A stretch of 23,422 nt of DNA from NCBI GenBank assembly GCA_036524855.1, contig DATDBL010000017.1, forward strand, positions 1-23,422, in the 5' to 3' direction. Below the pieces are notes generated by a model, which saw nothing but the letters and a program-made list of their open reading frames with translations, ran no database searches and had not been told where the DNA came from. This DNA is from Aldersonia sp036524855. Lineage in GTDB: Bacteria > Actinomycetota > Actinomycetes > Mycobacteriales > Mycobacteriaceae. Below, piece by piece: positions 14,733-21,004 of the stretch (position 1 is its first letter; every line of letters starts with the position of its first letter). The position numbers were made by a program, and so were the translations under genes.

Positions 14733-14744
14733 GAATGTTCCTTC
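14733..14744. promoter_or_regulatory. TetR operator half 1 (imperfect palindrome)
   Basis: GAATGTTCCTTC, matching its own reverse complement at 8 of 12 positions. It belongs to a 19-base block (AAAACCGAATG...) repeated in inverted orientation at 14787-14805. It lies between the predicted -35 and -10 of the TetR gene, where binding would block transcription. Confidence 0.6.
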
Positions 14745-14788
14745 TTGACAAGGCGCGAGCGGCAGGGGGACACTTTTCCCAAGAAAAA

Positions 14789-14800
14789 GAAGGATCATTC
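14789..14800. promoter_or_regulatory. TetR operator half 2 (better palindrome)
   Basis: GAAGGATCATTC, self-complementary at 10 of 12 positions and an inverted copy of the site at 14733-14744. It lies just upstream of the AGGAGGA ribosome binding site (14806-14812) of the membrane gene, a position suited to repression of that gene. Confidence 0.65.
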
Positions 14801-14815
14801 GTTTTAGGAGGAGTC

Positions 14816-15814
14816 ATGCCACACCGGGCACTTGCCAACCCCCGGAACCGAACCGCCGCCGTCGGAATCGCTGCCGTCGGAGTCGCGGTCGCGGCGGCGG
14901 TCGCCGTGTTCGTCGTCGCGTTCGCCTGGCCTGCGGTCAACCTCGCTCCCCGCGACCTCCCGATCGGGGTCGTCGGACCCGATCCGTTCGTCGCCGCGGT
15001 GGAGCAGAAGCTCGACCACGCACATCCGGGCGGCTTCACGCTCGCTCGCTACGCCGACGCCGCCGCCGCGACCGAGGCCATCCGCGACCGCGACGTCTAC
15101 GGCGCCGTAGTCGCCGGCGATCCTCCGACCGTCCTCGACGCCCCCGCGGCAAGTCCGGCGGTCGCGCAACTGCTCGACGGCATGGCCGCCACGCTCGCAG
15201 GTACGCCGCAGACCCACGCGACGCCGGTGGTCGCGCTGGCGCCCGACGACCCGCGTGGCACAGGATTCGCCGCCGGCGCCTTGCCGATCGTGATCGGCGC
15301 GCTGCTCGGCGGCGTCGCCTCCGCACTCGCATTCGCGTCCGCGCGGCAACGCCTCGCCGCGGCGGCCACCGCCGCGGTGCTCGCCGGACTCACCGCCGCG
15401 ACCGTGCTGCACACATGGCTGGGCGTGCTGCCGGGCAGCTTCCTCGCGGTCGCCGGCGTGCTCGCACTCGGCCTCTTCGCGGGCAGCGCCTTCATGGTCG
15501 GGGCGTATTCGCTGCTCGGCAAGCCGGGACTCGGCCTGGGCGTGCTGCTGATCATGGTGCTGGGCAACCCGCTCTCGGGCGCGACGAGCGCGCCGGAACT
15601 CCTGCCGACCGGGTGGGGCGCGCTGGGTCAGTGGCTGCCGCCAGGGGCGATGACGACGCTGCTGCGTTCGGTCGCGTACTTCGACGGCGCCGGTGCACTG
15701 CAACCGACGCTCGTGCTGACGGGGTGGATCGCGCTGGGTCTGCTGCTCGCGGCGCTGGCCGGTCGGCCCACCCGCGCGGCCGCGACCCGCGTCGACGCGC
15801 TGGTCACCACCTGA
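14816..15814 (+). CDS. YhgE/ABC-2-permease-like membrane protein
   Basis: A 332-residue membrane protein. One hydrophobic segment near the N-terminus (about 18-42) is followed by an outside-facing domain of about 130 residues (LPIGVVGPDPFVAAVEQKL...) and then five or six hydrophobic helices from about 150 on. This layout resembles the YhgE/Pip and DUF3533 group of ABC-2-type membrane proteins. No ATPase gene is nearby, so export is not proven. A strong ribosome binding site (AGGAGGA) precedes the ATG at 14816, and an upstream ATG at 14735 is rejected because the operators lie there. Divergent regulation by the TetR gene suggests an induced efflux or surface role, but the substrate is unknown. 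Confidence 0.8.
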   Translation: MPHRALANPRNRTAAVGIAAVGVAVAAAVAVFVVAFAWPAVNLAPRDLPIGVVGPDPFVAAVEQKLDHAHPGGFTLARYADAAAATEAIRDRDVYGAVVAGDPPTVLDAPAASPAVAQLLDGMAATLAGTPQTHATPVVALAPDDPRGTGFAAGALPIVIGALLGGVASALAFASARQRLAAAATAAVLAGLTAATVLHTWLGVLPGSFLAVAGVLALGLFAGSAFMVGAYSLLGKPGLGLGVLLIMVLGNPLSGATSAPELLPTGWGALGQWLPPGAMTTLLRSVAYFDGAGALQPTLVLTGWIALGLLLAALAGRPTRAAATRVDALVTT

Positions 15815-15826
15815 GCCCGAACGCGA

Positions 15827-15858
15827 CGAGGGGCACGGCCGATCGGCCGTGCCCCTCG
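15827..15858. terminator. bidirectional terminator, perfect 14-bp stem
   Basis: CGAGGGGCACGGCC (15827-15840) and GGCCGTGCCCCTCG (15845-15858) pair perfectly around GATC. It lies between the convergent stops of the membrane protein and the desaturase. Followed by TGTGTGTT on the plus strand. Confidence 0.92.
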
Positions 15859-15871
15859 TGTGTGTTGCAGC

Positions 15872-17197
15872 TCAGGCGCTGCGCTCGAGCGTCTGGAGTG
15901 TGTCGTCGAACTGCACCGGCATGACGTTGCGCATCCGCTTGGCGCGACGGCGCTGGCGTCCCCGTTCGGAGAGCTTGCCGAACAGTCCGCGCGGCTTGCC
16001 CGCGGTCAGCGCGGTCTGCAGACCGTGCCGCTCCCCGGTCACCGGGTCGAACGTCGAAGACACGTCGCCGTGGAACTTGCGCTCCGACGCCGTCTCCGGC
16101 GCGTCGTCCGCCGTCGCCTTGAGGTACTTGTTCGGCAAGGCGAGCTTGAAGATCGTCCGCCACGACTTCGCGTACTGCACCGCCAACGGTCCGCTGGTGT
16201 ATGGCAGGTCGTACTTGTCGGCCAGCTCCTGCACCCGCACCGAGATCTCGGCGAGCCGGTTGCTCGGCAGATCCGGGAACAGGTGGTGCTCGATCTGGTA
16301 GCTCAGGTTGCCGCTCATGAACGCCATCACCGGACCAGCGTCGATGTTCGCGCTGCCGAGCATCTGCCGCAAGTACCACTGACCCTGTGTCTCGTTCTCC
16401 AGGTCCTTCTTGGTGAACTTCTCCGCGCCGTCGGGGAAGTGACCGCAGAAGATCACCACGTTCGTCCAGACGTTGCGGATGATGTTCGCCGTGAAGTTCG
16501 CGCTCAGCGTCGACTTCCATGCCGGCCCGGTCAGCGCCGGGTACACCACGTAGTCCTTGGCGACCTGCCGGAAGATCTTGTTCAGCACCTCGTTGCGCTT
16601 CTCGACGAACTCCTCGCGCGGCACTCGGCCCTGCGCGACCTTGCCCAGTTCGAGGTGCTGGGCGGCGACGCCGTACTCGAAGAACATCTGCAGGACCAGG
16701 TTGTACACCGGGTTGCCGAGGTAGAACGGCACCCACCGCTGATCGCGGGTGACGCGCAGCAGGCCGTAGCCCACGTCGTCGTCCATGCCGACCACGTTGG
16801 TGTACTTGTGATGGATGTAGTTGTGGGTCTGCTTCCAGTGCTCGGACGGCCCCGCGTTGTCCCACTCCCACGTGGTGGAGTGGATCTCCGGGTCGTTCAT
16901 CCAGTCCCACTGCCCGTGCATCACGTTGTGCCCGAGTTCCATGTTCTCGATGATCTTCGCGACGCCGAGCATCGCGGTGCCGAGCAGCCACGCCGGGCGC
17001 TTGCGGCTGCCGAACAGCACTGCTCGTCCACCGATCTCGAGGCTGCGCTGCAGCCGGATCGTGTTGCGGATGTACCGGGCGTCGCGTTCGCCGCGCGATT
17101 CCTCGATGTCGCGGCGGATCGCGTCGAGTTCGGCGCCGAGCGCCTCGACGTCCGCCTCGGTGAGGTGGGCGTACTCCTTGATGTCCGAGATGGCCAT
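15872..17197 (-). CDS. membrane fatty acyl-CoA desaturase, DesA3 family (copy 1)
   Basis: A 441-residue di-iron desaturase. The three histidine boxes are GHNVMHG (H90, H94), HNYIHH (H125, H129, H130) and QIEHHLF near residue 320. Hydrophobic helices lie between them. Members of this group, such as mycobacterial DesA3, insert the delta-9 double bond in stearoyl-CoA at the membrane, drawing electrons from a flavin/iron-sulfur partner; no cytochrome b5 domain is fused here. The ATG at 17197 has AGGAG eight bases upstream; a longer frame to 17296 would include the operator and is rejected. It is a paralogue of the gene at 18024-19262 with about 30 additional C-terminal residues, basic in nature (ERGRQRRRAKRMR). 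It has its own promoter with the shared operator. Confidence 0.93.
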   Translation of the reverse strand: MAISDIKEYAHLTEADVEALGAELDAIRRDIEESRGERDARYIRNTIRLQRSLEIGGRAVLFGSRKRPAWLLGTAMLGVAKIIENMELGHNVMHGQWDWMNDPEIHSTTWEWDNAGPSEHWKQTHNYIHHKYTNVVGMDDDVGYGLLRVTRDQRWVPFYLGNPVYNLVLQMFFEYGVAAQHLELGKVAQGRVPREEFVEKRNEVLNKIFRQVAKDYVVYPALTGPAWKSTLSANFTANIIRNVWTNVVIFCGHFPDGAEKFTKKDLENETQGQWYLRQMLGSANIDAGPVMAFMSGNLSYQIEHHLFPDLPSNRLAEISVRVQELADKYDLPYTSGPLAVQYAKSWRTIFKLALPNKYLKATADDAPETASERKFHGDVSSTFDPVTGERHGLQTALTAGKPRGLFGKLSERGRQRRRAKRMRNVMPVQFDDTLQTLERSA

Positions 17198-17259
17198 CGC
17201 AGTGACTCCTACGAATTGGTCTGTGTCGTGCTCGACGACGAGCACCTGACTTACTCCAT

Positions 17260-17287
17260 CGTAGGTTACGAGACCGTAGGTTACGAG
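17260..17287. promoter_or_regulatory. tandem operator upstream of desaturase copy 1
   Basis: CGTAGGTTACGAG occurs exactly twice, at 17260-17272 and 17275-17287, with a 15-bp period. The overlap forms a TACG-N4-CGTA palindrome (17267-17278). The block GGTTACG-N3-CCGTAGGTTACG is shared with the reductase promoter at 20440-20461, so the same TetR-type repressor probably binds both. Confidence 0.75.
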
Positions 17288-17332
17288 TGAGTACAACTTC
17301 TGTGACGCAGAACACAGTCTAGTCAGCGAAGT

Positions 17333-17803
17333 TCAGCCAGCGAAGATGTTGACGGCAGCGATTGCGGCCCGCAGCGCGGAGTCCGGTCCGTCGGCGCCGA
17401 TCGCAATCGCCCACCTGCGGCGCTCGTTGCGCTCGCAGTGGACGAAGGTCGCGATGCCCTCACCGGTGTCGATCTGGTGGAACGACAGGATCTCCAGCGC
17501 GTGCCCCGCGTCATGCAGCATCGCCGACAGCGCCGAGATCGGCCCGGTGGCGACGGTGGCGAAGTGCCGAGTGCGATCGCCGAAGGTCAGCGTCGCCTCG
17601 AAGCGGTGCCTGCCGGCGCCGAGCGAGGAGCTCGACCAGCTGCCGAGTCGGGCCGGGCCGCTCGGTCCGTAGGTCTCGACGAACTCGGACCAGCTCAGGC
17701 CGGCGGCCTCGGCGCGCAGGCCGCGCGGCATCGGGCGGCCGTAGCGCGCGGCGAAGGGATCCGTGGTGGTGGTGGTATCGAGAAATGCGGTTGCGGTCTG
17801 CAC
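17333..17803 (-). CDS. stand-alone LeuA regulatory (allosteric) domain protein
   Basis: A 156-residue protein whose C-terminal 105 residues match the leucine-binding regulatory domain of 2-isopropylmalate synthase: RFEATLTFGDRTRHFATVATGP, ISALSAMLHDAGHALEILSFHQID, then RRWAIAIGADGPDSALRAAIAAVN. The TIM-barrel catalytic domain is absent. The first 50 residues include a run of five threonines and GLSWSEFVETYGP, of unknown role. It cannot itself make isopropylmalate; it might bind leucine and modulate LeuA or act as a sensor. The GTG start has GGAAG nine bases upstream, within a stem (17810-17836). Upstream is a leucine-type leader peptide and promoter. It lies between two desaturase genes. Function is unproven. 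Confidence 0.82.
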   Translation of the reverse strand: MQTATAFLDTTTTTDPFAARYGRPMPRGLRAEAAGLSWSEFVETYGPSGPARLGSWSSSSLGAGRHRFEATLTFGDRTRHFATVATGPISALSAMLHDAGHALEILSFHQIDTGEGIATFVHCERNERRRWAIAIGADGPDSALRAAIAAVNIFAG

Positions 17804-17809
17804 GTGATC

Positions 17810-17836
17810 GGTCTTCCTGCAAGAGCGGAAACGACC
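17810..17836 (-). promoter_or_regulatory. stem-loop hiding the ribosome binding site of the LeuA-domain gene
   Basis: On the minus strand GGTC-gt-TTCC (17836-17827) pairs with GGAAGACC (17817-17810) around a nine-base loop. The right arm contains the GGAAG ribosome binding site. An upstream CGACCG (17897-17892) can instead pair with CGGTCG (17837-17832), which would open the site. Together with the leader peptide this fits translational attenuation. Confidence 0.6.
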
Positions 17837-17908
17837 GACGACGATGGTGTCGAGCAGCTCAGTAAACCTCGACAGGCCCGCAGCGAGGGGCCGGTCGAAT
17901 GGACCCCG

Positions 17909-17941
17909 CTACGGGTGAGCTACGAGCAGACCGCGTGTCAT
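17909..17941 (-). CDS. leader peptide MTRGLLVAHP (putative leucine attenuator)
   Basis: A ten-codon frame, ATG to TAG, encoding MTRGLLVAHP. Two adjacent leucine codons (CTG CTC) and a valine codon (GTA) follow the start, as expected for a leader sensing leucine/branched-chain supply. A promoter (TTGCGT, 17 bases, TATCTT) places the transcription start at or next to the ATG, so the peptide would be read from a leaderless message. The next 105 bases hold alternative hairpins up to the LeuA-domain gene. Leader peptides and structured leaders ahead of leuA have been predicted in actinobacteria, so the logic is known, but here it precedes an orphan domain. Confidence 0.6.
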   Translation of the reverse strand: MTRGLLVAHP

Positions 17942-17949
17942 GAGTGTCG

Positions 17950-17978
17950 AAGATAAGGCAGTGACGGCGGCCACGCAA
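17950..17978 (-). promoter_or_regulatory. promoter of the leader peptide/LeuA-domain unit
   Basis: On the minus strand TTGCGT (17978-17973), a 17-base spacer and TATCTT (17955-17950) form a near-consensus housekeeping promoter. The predicted transcription start is about eight bases further on, at the leader ATG. Confidence 0.6.
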
Positions 17979-18023
17979 GCGCGATTCAGGATCGGGTTGC
18001 GCGTGCCTCAGCGATCACGGCCC

Positions 18024-19262
18024 TCAGCGGTCACGACGCAGTGCGACCTTCGCGTCACGCAATGCCGAACGCAGGCCGCGCCGCTGACCGGTCACCGGAT
18101 CGACCCGCAGCCGCGCCACCGTGCCGCCGAGCGCGGTGAACTTGCGTTCCGAGCTGGTCTCCGGGGCGTCGTCGGCGGTGCGGCGCAGGAAACGGTCGGG
18201 CAACGCGAGTTTGTGGATGGTGCGAAACGCCAGCAGATACTGCCGGCTGAGCGGGCCCGTCGTGTAGGGCAGGTCGTACTTCGCACACAGCACCCGCACC
18301 CGCTCGGCGATCTCCGCGTACCGGTTGCTCGGCAGATCCGGGAACATGTGGTGCTCGATCTGGTAGCTCAGGTTCCCGGTCATGAACGCCATCACCGGGC
18401 CCGCGTCGATGTTCGCACTGCCCAACATCTGGCGCAGATACCACTGGGCGCGGGTCTCGTTCTCGAATTCGGCGACGGTGAACTTCTCCGCGCCGTCCGG
18501 GAAGTGCCCGCAGAAGATGACCAGATACGCCCAGACGTTGCGGATCAGGTTGGCAGTGAGGTTCGCCGTAAGTGTCCGCTTGAACCCGGGCCCGGTCAGC
18601 GCGGGGTAGATCACGAAGTCCTTGGCCATCTGCTTGCCGGCCTTGGCGTAGAACTCGCGGTCGGGCCGCGTCAACATCCCCTGATGCGGACCACCGGCGG
18701 CTTCTTTCTGAATGCTTAAGTCGTGCAGCGCAATTCCCCACTCGAACGTCGCGGCGAGGATCACGTTGGCGATCGGCTGGAGCAGGTTGATCGGCCGCCA
18801 CGCCTCGTCGCGGGTCATCCGGAGGATGCCGAAACCGACGTCGTCGTCCATCCCGACGATGTTGGTGTAGGTGTGATGGGAGTAGTTGTGGGCGCGCTTC
18901 CACTGCTCCGAGGGCCCGGTCATGTCCCACTCCCACGACGTGGAATGGATCTCCGGGTCGTTCATCCAGTCCCACTGCCCGTGGCTGACGTTGTGCCCGA
19001 GCTCCATGTTCTCGATGATCTTGGCCAGCGACAGCAGCCCGACCCCGGCCACCCACGCGGGGCGGTAACGACCGGCGAACAGGGTCGCCCGCCCGGCGAT
19101 CTCGAGCGCGCGCTGCGCCCGGATGACGCTCCGGATGTAGCGCGCGTCACGCTCGCCGCGTGACTCCTCGATGTCGCGGCGAATGACGTCGAGCTCGCGC
19201 CCGAGCGCCTCGATATCGGCATCCGTCAGGTGGGCATACGCCCCGATGTCGGTGATCGCCAC
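18024..19262 (-). CDS. desA3: membrane fatty acyl-CoA desaturase, DesA3 family (copy 2)
   Basis: A 412-residue di-iron desaturase very like the one at 15872-17197. Histidine boxes are GHNVSHG (H90, H94), HNYSHH (H125, H129, H130) and QIEHHMF. I chose the GTG at 19262 (VAITDIGAYAHLT aligned with AISDIKEYAHLT of the other copy) with AAGGA six bases upstream; the TTG at 19265 is too close to it. The reductase gene ends only 25 bases upstream in the same direction, so the two form an operon that corresponds to Rv3230c-Rv3229c (desA3). The reductase very likely supplies its electrons. C-terminal tail ends shortly after GLRSALRDAKVALRRD, lacking the long basic extension of the other copy. Confidence 0.93.
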   Translation of the reverse strand: MAITDIGAYAHLTDADIEALGRELDVIRRDIEESRGERDARYIRSVIRAQRALEIAGRATLFAGRYRPAWVAGVGLLSLAKIIENMELGHNVSHGQWDWMNDPEIHSTSWEWDMTGPSEQWKRAHNYSHHTYTNIVGMDDDVGFGILRMTRDEAWRPINLLQPIANVILAATFEWGIALHDLSIQKEAAGGPHQGMLTRPDREFYAKAGKQMAKDFVIYPALTGPGFKRTLTANLTANLIRNVWAYLVIFCGHFPDGAEKFTVAEFENETRAQWYLRQMLGSANIDAGPVMAFMTGNLSYQIEHHMFPDLPSNRYAEIAERVRVLCAKYDLPYTTGPLSRQYLLAFRTIHKLALPDRFLRRTADDAPETSSERKFTALGGTVARLRVDPVTGQRRGLRSALRDAKVALRRDR

Positions 19263-19287
19263 CAATGATCCTTTCGAGCTCCGACGG

Positions 19288-20406
19288 CTATGCCTCGAGC
19301 GTGCAGTCGCCGGCCGCGGCCGAGATGCAGGTCTGGATTCGATCGCCCGGGCCGTGTTCCTTACCCGACCGCAGATCCCGGATATACCCCTCGGTCAGCG
19401 CCACCACACAAGTCTGACAGATACCCATCCGACATCCGAACGGCATCGCGACGCCCTGATCCTCGCCGGCCTGCAGCAGGGTGGTGGCGCCGTCGACCGC
19501 GACGCTGCGATCGGACTTGCTGAACGTGACGGTGCCGCCCTGGCCGGTGTCGGCCACCCGCGCGATCTCGAACCGCTCGAGGTGCAGCCGGTCGTGGATC
19601 CCCTCGCGCTTCCACAGGTGCTCGATGTCGTCGAGCATCGTCACCGGTCCGCACGCCCAGGTCTGGCGCTCGCGCCAGTCCGGAAAGAGCGCTTCGAGCG
19701 AAGAGAGGTCGAACTTGCCGCCGGTGCGGGTGAGCTGCACGTGCGAACGGAAATCCTGGTGGCGGGCGTGTAGGTCGGCGAGTTCGTCGGCGAACATGAC
19801 ATCGTTCGCGGTCGGAGCGGAGTGCACGTGGATCACGTCGGGCAACTCGTTGCGGTGATCCATGGTGCGCAACATCGCGATGACGGGGGTGATGCCGCTG
19901 CCCGCGGTGAGGAACAGAATCTTCCTCGGCGGCGGCTCGGGCAGCGCGAAATTGCCCTGTGGCGTCGCGAGTCGCACGATCGTGCCCGCGGGGACGCCGC
20001 CGACGATGTGCGTGGACAGGAAGCCCTCGGGCATCGCCTTGACGGTGATCGAGATTAGCTTCTCGTTCCAGCTCGGCGACGACGTCAACGAGTAGGACCG
20101 CCAGTGCCAACGGCCCTCGATCCGGATGCCGATGCCGATGAACTGGCCCGGCAGGTACTTGAAGTCGAAGCCCCAACCGGGTTTGATCACCAGCGTCGCG
20201 GAGTCGGCGGTCTCCTTGCGCACCTCGACGATCTGACCGCGCAGCTCCCGCGCCGACCACAGTGGGTTCGCGAGATGCAAGTAGTCGTCGGGCAGCAGTG
20301 GCGTGGTGACCCGGGCGAGCACGCCGCGCACCGCGTTGAACCGCGGTTGCCCGGCCGACTTCTCGGCCGCGGGGTACTCGAGCCATTTCTTGAAGTCCAT
20401 CGACAT
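19288..20406 (-). CDS. ferredoxin-NADP reductase-type electron donor of the desaturase (Rv3230c-like)
   Basis: A 372-residue flavoprotein. The FAD-binding motif RSYSLTSSP comes first (near residue 85), after it the NAD(P)-binding region LFLTAGSGITPVIAMLRTM, and the C-terminus is a plant-type [2Fe-2S] ferredoxin domain with C325, C330, C333 and C360 (CRMGICQTC ... C). In M. tuberculosis Rv3230c passes electrons from NADPH to DesA3. The first gene of an operon with the copy-2 desaturase; the ATG at 20406 is preceded by AGGAGG. The promoter region carries the tandem GGTTACG operator. Confidence 0.94.
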   Translation of the reverse strand: MSMDFKKWLEYPAAEKSAGQPRFNAVRGVLARVTTPLLPDDYLHLANPLWSARELRGQIVEVRKETADSATLVIKPGWGFDFKYLPGQFIGIGIRIEGRWHWRSYSLTSSPSWNEKLISITVKAMPEGFLSTHIVGGVPAGTIVRLATPQGNFALPEPPPRKILFLTAGSGITPVIAMLRTMDHRNELPDVIHVHSAPTANDVMFADELADLHARHQDFRSHVQLTRTGGKFDLSSLEALFPDWRERQTWACGPVTMLDDIEHLWKREGIHDRLHLERFEIARVADTGQGGTVTFSKSDRSVAVDGATTLLQAGEDQGVAMPFGCRMGICQTCVVALTEGYIRDLRSGKEHGPGDRIQTCISAAAGDCTLEA

Positions 20407-20439
20407 GTCCGTTCCTCCTGTCTCGAGCTACGACAGTCA

Positions 20440-20470
20440 GGTTACGGTACCGTAGGTTACGGTGCAGTAA
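20440..20470. promoter_or_regulatory. tandem operator upstream of the reductase-desaturase operon
   Basis: A perfect palindrome TACGGTACCGTA (20443-20454) overlaps two copies of GGTTACGGT (20440-20448 and 20455-20463), a 15-bp period. A second, weaker palindrome TTAC-N6-GTAA is at 20457-20470. The shared core with 17260-17287 suggests one regulator for both desaturase units. Confidence 0.75.
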
Positions 20471-20485
20471 TCCATCTCATATCCG

Positions 20486-20989
20486 TTATAGCAATTCCAG
20501 CAGAAAAGGGAGTTCCTGGGCGGCGTACCAGGCAAGTTCGTGGTCCTCCGCGTCGCCGAGCACGAACTCCGCATCGGGATCACCCAGGTCGGCGGCGTCG
20601 ACGTGGCGCATCGCCTTGGCGATCGCCTCCTCCGCCTCGGCGAGGTCCACGTGCACGGACGCCACCTGATCGTATGCGACCGGGCCGGTCAGCCGCACCA
20701 CCGCGAAGTCGAGGTCGGGGCGTGGCGTCGCACCGTCGACGTCGGCGGCGAGCACGGCGCGGCGGGTCAGGTGCGGCTCGTCGCCGGACTCCTCGCTCGC
20801 CAGCAGCCGCAGCGACGCCCGCGCGGCCTCCGCCATCGCGACCTCGGCGAGTTCCTCGTCGTCGCCGGCGGAGTACGCCTCGCGCAGCGCCGGCGTCACC
20901 GCGAAGGCGGTGCCGTTCACCGCGGCGACCTGCCGGTCGGCGACCAGTGCCCTCAGCATCCGGACGGTCGCCGGCACGTACACCCTCAC
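20486..20989 (-). CDS. conserved protein, Rv3231c family (DUF6912-like)
   Basis: A 167-residue protein starting RVYVPATVRMLRALV. It is acidic and alanine-rich with no signal peptide or membrane segment. The start motif VYVPAT, the middle RRAVLAADV and the end HELAWYAAQELPFLL are the family-like blocks. Function is unknown. The GTG at 20989 lies 16 bases after the stop of the wax ester synthase homologue, so they are probably one operon, as with Rv3231c and its neighbours; the polyphosphate kinase gene ppk2 that lies next to Rv3231c in M. tuberculosis is missing here. Confidence 0.82.
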   Translation of the reverse strand: MRVYVPATVRMLRALVADRQVAAVNGTAFAVTPALREAYSAGDDEELAEVAMAEAARASLRLLASEESGDEPHLTRRAVLAADVDGATPRPDLDFAVVRLTGPVAYDQVASVHVDLAEAEEAIAKAMRHVDAADLGDPDAEFVLGDAEDHELAWYAAQELPFLLELL

Positions 20990-21004
20990 CGCCGCGCGTC
21001 CTGT

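Noticed and set aside
17198..17296. 33-residue N-terminal extension of desaturase copy 1
   Set aside because: It encodes the tandem operator repeats and has no ribosome site; copy 2 aligns from the ATG at 17197.
17804..17941. T-box riboswitch upstream of the LeuA-domain gene
   Set aside because: I find no T-box sequence (UGGN bulge) or specifier-stem arrangement; the leader peptide with Leu codons explains the region better.
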